In this document: positions 56,410 to 64,000 of the stretch, one piece after another
Numbering within the stretch: the first letter of the stretch is position 1
How the letters are laid out: each line of letters begins with the position of its first letter
DNA from: Salvia splendens
Lineage: Eukaryota > Streptophyta > Magnoliopsida > Lamiales > Lamiaceae
Reading direction: 5' to 3'
DNA: 64,000 nt
NCBI RefSeq assembly: GCF_004379255.2
Contig: NC_056051.1
Location: 11,509,968-11,573,967, forward strand
Program-made: the position numbers and the translations under genes
The notes under the pieces: model-generated
The model's input: the letters and a program-made list of their open reading frames with translations, nothing else
Told to the model about the DNA's origin: nothing
Database searches by the model: none

Positions 56410-58040
56410 GTGAGTTTTCCAGCACCTAGACTCAATCATAACGGAAGTTTTGAGCCCATCGCCTTTAATCAAGTCGTAAAAGAAGAAGAGTCTAGCATCC
56501 GTGAACAAGTTGCTGAGAAGGGGAGGATGGTCGAAGCAGAAAATGAGGCCGGTGTAATCCAATCTAGAGATCTTCCACCCAAGAAAGCTGACCCAGGGGT
56601 GTTTACGCTTCCAATATCCATCGAAGACGTTCTAATGGAGCAAGCAATGTGCGACCTGTGGGCTTCCATCAATATTATGCCGTATTCTATATACGAGAAG
56701 CTGGAAGATGCTAAGCTTATCAAAACCGATATGGAGATAAAGATAGCAGACAGGTCTTGCATCTACCCCGAAGGAGTTCTAGAAGATGAACTTGTCAAAG
56801 TAAACAAGTTCATGTACCCCGCCGACTTCTTCGTCATAAAGACGACAGAGCCGGGAATGGAAGAGTCTGTTGGCATCCTTTTGGGAAGGCCATTCTTATC
56901 CACAGCCAGCACAGTCATCGACGTCCGCCAAGGGACGATGAAGCTGAGTTTTAATGGAGAACAGCTTACATTTGAAATTGATAAAGTTGTGAGGAAGCCA
57001 CAGGACAGCGAGAGCATTCAAACAGTAGACGCTATCAGCCCTCGGAAACAAAAGTATCCGGAAAAGAAATCCTTCAAAGAACCACCCTCTGGTTCCACTA
57101 AAGGTGAACAGCTCAAGAGAGAGGCAGCGGAATGGTTTGATACAGGGATGACTGAAGGAATGGACGATCAAGCCATTAGAAGGGCAAATATGGAATTTTT
57201 CCAGCCGACACAACCAGCCGAGTCAAGAGATATTACCCAACTAAGAAGGGTCGAGAAACCACCTGACCAAGCCGCCCCATTGAAAGGAATGCTGAAGGAA
57301 GATCCCTCGCCTACAAGACAACTATTTTCCATACCAGCATCGCCAATGACTCTCAAGAACCTTACCAACCAGGCCAGTCAAAAACCAGTCAAATCAAACC
57401 TGCAAGAACAAAGAGGACAGATGATAGAAGAACTGAGGCTGAGTCAAGGGGTAGTCAAGTGGAAAACGCATGCCTTGATAGAAATTTACCAGAGCTGTAC
57501 ATGCATCCCATGATAAAAAAGGGAGGGACGCCCCACTTTGATCGACAATGCAGATTTAGCCCCGCCCTGAGATTGGAAGAGTTCATGGTAGGGGAGGAAG
57601 AGTTACTATTCCAGTGTCAACCGAAACTGATACCCAAAAGGCAGAATTCGAACTGGGCAGACCCTCGAATAATCAAGGCAATGCACACGCAGGCAGTAAA
57701 ACTCCCATGCTCTACCGACCAGGAGGTGGTCAGAACCTTTTTGGGATGCGCCGGGATCTATAGGAGATTCATCAAGAATTTCACAAAAATAGCCCAGCCT
57801 CTGACGAAGCCTTTTCAGAACGACATGAAGATTGAATTCTCTGATGCCTGCAAGGCCGCGTTCACATTTCTGAAGTACCAATTTGTAAGTTCTCCGATTA
57901 TACGCGTCCCCGACTGGAATCACCCCTTTGAGTTGATGAGCAATGCTAGGGACTATGCTGTGAGGGCAGTGTTTTGTCATAAAATCAAAGGAAAGAGTTA
58001 CGTCGTCTTCTACGCGTCAAAAACATTGAACCAAGCATAA
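56410..58040 (+). pseudogene. Athila-type protease and truncated pol (right copy)
   Basis: It includes the protease region with DLWASIN (Gly replaced by Trp in the D-L-G triad) and LLGRPFL. A long charged linker follows, then, after a frameshift near 57490, RTFLGCAGIYRRFIKNF and ELMSNARDYAV of the RT connection/RNase H, and a TAA at about 58038 in a conserved LNQAxRSYD context. The RT core with its DD box is absent, as in the left copy, so the deletion came before the duplication. Confidence 0.7.
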
Positions 58041-58543
58041 AGGAGCTATGATGTGACTGAAAGGGAAATGCTATCGGTAGTCCTCGCCTTTGAGAAGTTC
58101 AGACCATACCTGCTTGGGTCCAAGGTGATAGTTTATACAGACGTGCGACCGTCAAACACATCTTAGCAAAAAAGGAATCAAAGCTGCGAAGGATCAGATG
58201 GGCACTCCTTCTACAGAAGTTTGATTGGGAAGCAGTGGCTAAGAAAGGATGTGAAGACAGAGTGGCTGATCACCTGAGCCGAGTTTTGCTAGAAGATAAC
58301 GGTGAAGGCATTCCAGACGTTTTTCCTGAAAAGCACCTGCACCTGATCAAGTCAACATCCGAAAAACAGTGGATCTACCAGGTAGGGAGAATTGCTCAGC
58401 CCGAACAAAAAATTAAGGGACAACACAAGCGGGAAGCGCCATGGTTCGCGGACAGGACCGACTACTTGGTGGCTAGCGAGTTGCCCGGAAGAGACGGAAT
58501 GGAGGCAATTTGTAGTGGACGACAGTCCACTACTCATGCCTAA
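58041..58543 (+). pseudogene. RNase H C-terminus of Athila pol (right copy)
   Basis: It contains EREMLSVVLAFEKFRPYL, then in a second frame GCEDRVADHLSRVLL, ending at 58543. No integrase follows. Confidence 0.6.
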
Positions 58544-58866
58544 CTCGCACAAGTGAATAGGTAAAAGGAGTGATCGGGTGCTCATGGGTAGTCTGCTTGA
58601 TCAAACAACAAATTCTGAATCTCTTAAACTGATCAAGTGACATCCCAGGGGGACCCAGTCAAGTCCTAGTTAGTGTAAATAGTTTTTCGTATGCTGATTG
58701 TTTTTAGAAAATTAAAAGTCGGAAGTAGAGGAAGGAACTGATCATGTGGAATTATGAGAATTTTATCTGGACTTAAGTGCCCACTTGGTCAGTACGATTT
58801 GAATTTAATTGGTGGTACAGTGATTGAGTTGATAAGAGAAGGTGATGATAATTAGAGAGGTGTCAG
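58544..58866 (+). other. Non-coding linker in the Athila element, ending at a primer-site-like TGGCGCCA
   Basis: There is no long frame. TGATCAAG words recur. The segment ends at GGTGTCAGGTGGCGCCAACTG (about 58859-58879), whose TGGCGCCA resembles the start of a plant tRNA primer site in an unexpected internal position. Confidence 0.4.
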
Positions 58867-59793
58867 GTGGCGCCAACTGTCAAAATGAAGGGACGTCTTG
58901 GAGAGAAGGAGGAAGCGTATCGGAGAAGCTTTGCCACCTGGCACTCTGAAAAGGCGCGCCTTTGCGCAAAGAGTCACAAAGATCTCAACATGCGGGGATC
59001 TCAACAGTCAGAACTTCAGTATAAAAGGGATCTCTCTGATCCCCCTTTTCATCAACCGCTGCCAGAACATTTGTGCTATCCTCATCTAATTCTCTCCAAA
59101 TTCAAATCACCTCCAAGGAATCACCGGAAGGAGATGCAGAACATTCAACTCAATACTTCCCTTTCTTCCTCAGGAGCCGGTATCAACAGTGATAATCAGA
59201 GATCCTTGTCACTACTCGGCCCAGGAAGCTCTAACCTTTCCCCACCAACCACCAGAACCCCATTATCGCCTCCTAAATTCATCGGTCCAGTCCAATGTGT
59301 AGACCTAGCTTACATAAGGTGTATGGACTCCGTACTCAGAAATTGTCCCACCAGGACTGACCCCGCAGAGGGTACGCCCACTCAAGACACCCAGTCACCA
59401 CCTAGTGGCGGGAACCTTACACACTTTCCCAAAGGGCTGCCTCTTCCCAGTGATCTCCTACTACGACGGAGGGAGGCATAATGGAACCTTTCTTCGAATA
59501 TAGAGGATGACTCCATCCTAAAAAGGACGCGCCGCCGGACGATGGACCAACTGCTTCTTGAAACTGGGGGTTCAAGGCAGCAAGTGGATGAGAAGAGACA
59601 GGCGAACCAAGGGACCACAGCAGTCATAGAAGCAAGCAAGACTGTGGAGGGCAACCAGGTGAGAGCAGAGGAAGAGAACAAGAGGAAGGTGGAAGAAAGT
59701 ATTCTTCCTCCCCCTAATATGGGCCACCGTACCAGTCGAAGTATGGGGCTTACCTACGCTGCCCAAGCATACCTCTCCCCGCGAAGGAGATAG
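58867..59793 (+). pseudogene. Unrecognised reading frame in place of integrase (right copy)
   Basis: The frame is open from 58867 (first ATG 58885) to TAA at 59479-59481, then again in the same phase to 59793 through MDQLLLETGGSRQQVDEKRQ. The N-terminal portion is basic. The middle is Ser/Pro-rich with TTRTPLSPPKFIGPVQC. The last part is charged and probably helical. A strong TATA-like TATAAAAGGG at about 59020 followed by CCTCATCTAATTCTC suggests the ATG near 59133 (MQNIQLNT) could be the real start of a separately transcribed gene. The family is unknown. The same stop in both arms shows it is old. Confidence 0.4.
59018..59029 (+). promoter_or_regulatory. Candidate internal TATA box
   Basis: CAGTATAAAAGGGATC lies about 110 bp before an ATG in a clean leader-like context. 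It is a sequence match only; activity is unknown. The left copy has the same sequence near 15110. Confidence 0.35.
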
Positions 59794-59972
59794 AGGAAAA
59801 GATACCAAGGAGGAGGAGCTCCGATAAACGCAAACGCCTTAGAGGCAATAAGGAAGGCCTGTGTAATAGAGGCAATAAGGAAGGCGTGCAACATCCCCTG
59901 ATTCAACCATCTAGAAGGCAGTAGTATCACCCTTAACTCTGTTTCTTTGTGTAAATTGTGTTTTTGACTCCG

Positions 59973-60127
59973 TTCTCACACTTAGTCCTGTGTATGGACT
60001 AAGTGTGAGAAGTTTATGGAAGTTATTGTCTATTTTGCCTATGTGTTTTGTTTTTCTATATTTGTTAGCATGCGTTGATCGTTGGCACTGTCTCACACTT
60101 AGCCCAGTGTCTGGTTTAAGTGTGAGA
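59973..60127 (+). repeat. Paired hairpins in the Athila 3' region (right copy)
   Basis: At 59973-60011 the 16-bp stem TTCTCACACTTAGTCC/GGACTAAGTGTGAGAA is perfect with a 7-nt loop. At 60091-60127 a 16-bp stem has a 5-nt loop, one G-U pair and one mismatch. Both share the outer stem sequence CTCACACTTA. Confidence 0.8.
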
Positions 60128-60211
60128 AGTTTCCCTTGTTTGTTGTTGTGTCGTTGCCTGTGCCTAACCCTTTTTTCCACTGCATCTTGTCCCTCGAGAA
60201 CGAGATCATAT

Positions 60212-60232
60212 GCAGTGGGGAGGGGGGACAAG
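60212..60232 (+). promoter_or_regulatory. Candidate polypurine tract upstream of the Athila 3' LTR
   Basis: GTGGGGAGGGGGGACAAG is the strongest purine run in the 3' region, but it lies 1.3 kb before the 3' LTR. The bases directly before the LTR (AAGTGTGAGCAGTT) form a poor tract. It may be an internal tract, or the functional tract may have decayed. Confidence 0.35.
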
Positions 60233-61563
60233 TTAGTTACAGTAGAATCATACATGCTAAATTTTTTTTACAAAAAATAACAAATTCCAGTTAGTAATAA
60301 AATAGGCAATATGCATGAAATTGGATAATTGGAAGACTTGATTACTTTTTGGAAGAGTTAGAAAAAGAATTCAGTATGCTCACGTGTAAAAACTTGATTG
60401 CAAAAACTTAATCAATTTGAACGACACAAGTATGATGAAAACGCTCAATTTCTAAATCAACTGTGAAGTCTCTCTATATGTGAGTTATAAGCCAAAAGTA
60501 GAGCACTTTCTACTATTTTTACAAAAGAAAATTTTACGAGAGGCTGACTTTTAATACTGAGATGAAAATTGCACAAGTAGTAAGGACTAAAGGCACTAGG
60601 ATTTAGCCTTTTGAGCCATTTTTCTTCCTTTGTTCTGCAAACCCGCCTCATTAATCAATGTACCCCTTAGTTAACCACTTTTGAGCCCATACACTCTTAC
60701 CCATCCCTTGAACCCTTAAAACCAAATTCAAAGTTTCATATCACATGAGGAAAAAGGGTCAAAGAGATGAAGTTTGTCAAGGGAAACAAAAGAGGATAGC
60801 AATAGAATGGTCGAAATAAAGGGTATCCGGGTTGATCAAGTTAGACAATCGGGTTGATCATATTAAAAAAAATCGAGAAAAGGTTTGAGAAAAAAGGGCA
60901 GGAAAAAGTTGTAACCTGACCTGGAAAATCAAAAGTCAGGAAATAAGCCAAAAATTTAAAAGGCTAAAGGTCGAACTCTGACCAAATATCCAGTAAGAAA
61001 ATAAACATCCCACTCTGATCTAGCAAGTTTAGTCGAATCTTTGGCCTTTTGACTCATGTGATTTTCTTTTTACAATTTTAAATTTTTATTTTAAACTTAG
61101 AACCCCTAGGACCCTACCTTATTACGTTACTACCCTTGAGCCCCGTTACGATCCAAAACAAAGACCTTAAGGAACTATCTTGTGCAGTTCGATTCAAGGT
61201 ATTAAATTTGTGGCAACACTGAGTGAACAGTCCTAACTTCTCTGGTGAGAAATGAGCGACTGAGTGAATCCAACAGTGGTTTTTAAATTGAACAATCTTG
61301 ACAAGCTGACACCTTGATCAACCAAAAGCGAAAGAGAAGGAACACAAGCTACTGGAAAATGGATTGACCTCGACCTCGGGTATGATTGTTGGAAAATTAT
61401 TCGGTCTAATGCATACAAGTGAATATGTGTTTTTGTTTCGAGTCTTGTTTTTTTCGTCTTCTTTTACTTATGAAATAAGTAAACCATGCCTGAAATTTGT
61501 CTTATCTTTTTCTTTTCTGTTTTCTTAATCTTGAGGACAAGTATGTTCTAAGTGTGAGCAGTT
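60233..61563 (+). mobile_element. Athila-type element, 3' untranslated region (right copy)
   Basis: This non-coding region matches 12577-13900 inverted. Near its end is CTTGAGGACAAGTATG, a conserved block before Athila 3' LTRs. Confidence 0.6.
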
Positions 61564-62681
61564 TGATAAGGCTCATTTCATGCATTGGTTTGAGGGTAAA
61601 ATGTACGCTGCTTGATCGGTTTATCGCGCAAAACAAGTGTAAAATGTGCAGGAATGCCACTTGACCAAGGCAGCAAGACCGAACTGATCAAGCAAGTACA
61701 AAAGGCGATAAAAGGCCAAGAATCGGAGGAGTTGATCAAGGGGGAGTGATCAAGCAGTTAGGCGGGGACCGCTGGCTTCTAGAAGAAGAACACATGCAGA
61801 AATGAGTTGGATGTGGCGCACCATTCTGTTATCAAGGACGACGTTCTAGAAGGGGACACGTGCTAGCTTATGAGCCGCAAGGACGGAGCTGAGTCATGAA
61901 TATGTTACTCAAAAGCATCGTCATTCTAGAAGAAGGGCACGTAGCAATCAATGAGTCGCTCATTCTCAGCATGAGTGAATATTCCATGTCAATATCGTTA
62001 TCCAGCTGGAAGCCGAATCGAGCTTATAAATAGAGGGTGTGCCATCAAAAGAAAAAAAATCCGATCTTTTACTTTCCGTCTAGTTTAGCTTAGTTTAGTT
62101 CTCTAGCTTAGTCCAGTTCTCTAGATTAGCTTAGCTTAGATAAAGTAATGCGTAGTTAGAAAGAGGAATTAAAGAAGCACTGCAGAATACTTGTTATCTG
62201 TCGGTGTATTCCTAAATTACCCGTCGAGATTCTTCTCGGTTTTACTTGCTTTCTTAATTTCTGAAGTATTAGCTTAGTTTCAATTTCACGCTGTACTGCT
62301 CTCAGTTTAGTTTAATCAAAGTTATTACGTTTTCATCCTCACATTTACTTTTACGTTTTCACCTGCAATTCACTTGACCCAGTAGTTAAATTTACCTGGA
62401 TCAAGTTAGCAAGTTTAATTCTGCCTAGAGTTAAAACAGTAGTTAAAAACTCCCAAGTTAAAGCGTGGCAGCAGCCAACCCCCTGTTCACTACACACACT
62501 CTCGACACACCAACTTTTCTATGGGACCGACCCCGAACTTTCCGCTTTATTGTTAAAGTAGTGCAAAATTGGGAGTTTACAAATTACATTGGTAGGAAAC
62601 GAGCGAGAGCGAGTTTGAATCGATCAAGTGGCAACGACATTTGCTAACTGATCCAATTCGCGCCCCTCTCGAGGCCTTCCA
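61564..62681 (+). mobile_element. Athila-type 3' LTR
   Basis: It begins TGATAAGGCTCATTTC, ends GGCCTTCCA and is followed by the CATAC target duplication. A TATA box lies at 62025-62032. It lacks the roughly 35-bp segment present near the end of the 5' LTR. Confidence 0.9.
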
Positions 62682-63950
62682 CATACATGGTATTTCTGAT
62701 CTGTTTTTATTTTCATTTTATGATACTTGTCTTAGCTCTAAATGTTTCATTGTGTTTTGATTTGGTCAGATCTGATGTATTAAGTCTGAGTTGTCTTAGG
62801 ATGTTTAGATCTAGTAGCTACTGTTTTATTTCTGCATGAGTATAGGTTAGTTTCTTGTTTACGTAGTCGTAATGTTAGAGTTGTATGTGATAAACGTGTG
62901 GGAGCTAGAATTGATTGAACATAATTAATTTCGGAAGAAGAAATCTTTATTGAATCGAGAGAGGAAATCAAATTTAGCTACAAACCGAAAGAGATGAAAA
63001 ACTAAAATCTAACTAACTCAAACAACTATTTAAGCTAAGGATCTAACGGCTAGTTATATCTGACGGTCAGGACTTAATCTCCAAAATAACACTGGATTGT
63101 TAGTGCAGTTGAGTCATCATCTTGAGATGAGCTTCATCGACTTCTTTCTTCTTCTTTCAACTACGAACTTCATGCTGGATTGTTAGGTTAGTTGAGTCAT
63201 CATCTTCACTAATCTCCACCTTGATTACTCAACTCACTAATGCTCCATCCTGCATAAATTCACTAGCTTCATGCACAACTCTAGCTTGCTTTTAGGCAAC
63301 GACTTGGATTGTTAGTGCAGTTGAGTCATCATCTTCATACGTAGTTTAGATTTTAGGAGTAGATTTAATTTTATGAGTCGTTACGGTGTTTAGTTTTTCA
63401 TAGTTATTCTCAGATCTGTTCTTTGTTCTGTTTTTCATGTTGACTTTGTGAAGAAGATGAAGTTGTTAAAAGTTTTTATTTTATCGTACACTTTGCAGGG
63501 GATTGACAGTCCCCTGTTTATGCTGTTTGTCCAAATATGGAAAGTTCAGTTAAGTTGATCAAGTAGACTAGTAGAGTTTTCATGAGTTGATCAATTTAGT
63601 TAGTTTTAATTTCTCAAGTCAAGTAGTTAACTTAACCCACCCCTAGAAAGTGTGGCTGCAGCCATTCCCATTTCGTGTCCAACAAGCAAATGTTTAAACA
63701 CATCATCTCTGTGGGATTGATCCTTACTTCCCTATACAAATTAATAGTATTGTGGGTTAAGGTTTTGGAAACACGTTTCTGAACTCTTCTTTTCATCTCA
63801 CTCGAGTAGGAGTAGGTCGAGTTGATCAGGCCAAATCTTTACTAGATCCACTAACATGTTCTCATAGGTAGAAAGGCGTACAATTGGCAAGCTAGATCAA
63901 TTTGACAATCCAACTTAAGCAAGCCACAACGATAACAGAAAGAAAAAAAA
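62682..63950 (+). mobile_element. Old Athila-like LTR, 3' part
   Basis: This continues 45203-45903. A 30-bp repeat containing GTTGAGTCATCATC occurs three times (about 63095, 63188 and 63314). CTGTGGGATTGATCC (about 63709) and GTGGCTGCAGCCATTCCC are LTR-end type blocks. The exact end is uncertain; sequence after about 63960 belongs to the palindrome-rich A/T family. Confidence 0.5.
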
Positions 63951-64000
63951 AGAGAGAATGAAGAGAGAAGTAGAAGCGAGACCTTTTCAGTAACCTTGTG

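Larger units (their letters stand above)
45904..62681 (+). mobile_element. Athila-type Ty3/gypsy element, non-autonomous, with nested chromovirus
   Basis: It is bounded by LTRs (45904-47056 and 61564-62681) with TG...CA ends and a perfect 5-bp target duplication CATAC (45899-45903 and 62682-62686). Excluding the 7.4-kb chromovirus it is about 9.4 kb: primer site, gag, protease, remnants of RT connection and RNase H, an unrecognised frame, hairpins, 3' LTR. It lacks the RT core and integrase, so any past movement needed help from a complete relative. Confidence 0.9.
53097..64000 (+). repeat. Right arm of the about 10.9-kb inverted duplication
   Basis: This arm is part of the complete nest, so it is the likely source. 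It begins inside chromovirus gag, covers the leader, 5' LTR, the 3' part of the Athila element and the old LTR, and still matches the left arm at the window edge. It differs from the left arm by scattered substitutions and single-base indels. Confidence 0.9.

Noticed and set aside
56469..57368. Several minus-strand frames of 66-105 codons
   Set aside because: They are shadows of the Athila protease region, repeated in the left arm at 16765-17664.

Overview
This window looks like repeat-dense intergenic DNA from a flowering-plant nuclear genome. The evidence is plant Ty3/gypsy lineages (Athila-type elements primed by a TGGCGCCGTTGCC-type site, and a chromovirus primed by a Met-tRNA-like site), PIF/Harbinger, Stowaway-like and hAT MITEs, and A/T-rich gaps. 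A eudicot is likely; I cannot name the species. I see no convincing intact host gene. Almost everything can be explained as transposable elements inserted into one another, and several insertion sites still show exact target-site duplications (TSDs).

Layout. 1-2.6 kb: ends of a Harbinger element and a Stowaway-like MITE, then an old Athila-like LTR. 2.6-8.1 kb: an old LTR split by a 3.1-kb solo LTR (TSD CTTCG) and by a Harbinger deletion derivative (TSD TTA). 8.8-10.1 kb: small A/T-rich elements with long palindromes. 10.1-21.0 kb: an inverted, partial copy of the big nest described next. 21.0-29.4 kb: a degraded Athila-like element on the minus strand, truncated at the duplication junction. 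29.4-45.2 kb: small non-autonomous elements rich in repeated words and gene-like first exons, plus a second solo LTR. 45.2-64 kb: a three-level nest. An old LTR (45203 to about 63.9 kb) is split by an Athila-type element (45904-62681, TSD CATAC), which is split inside gag by a young chromovirus (47791-55178, TSD GATTC).

The chromovirus keeps a single 1711-codon gag-pol frame with every catalytic motif I looked for, and its LTRs are nearly identical. It is the only element here that looks recently competent. The Athila element that hosts it lacks the reverse-transcriptase core and integrase. In their place it carries a promoter-like stretch and an unrecognised reading frame.

The most notable observations are: (1) a roughly 10.9-kb inverted duplication of the nest (10121-21024 against 53097-64000) made after the chromovirus inserted; (2) arrays of GC palindromes with a shared CGRYCG centre, spaced by whole DNA turns, just upstream of the TATA box in two unrelated LTR families; (3) paired 3'-region hairpins kept in two different Athila-like elements; (4) modules at 31.7-37.4 kb and 39.8-44.8 kb in which gene-like first exons point inward from both ends and the intervening DNA is filled with element-specific repeated words.
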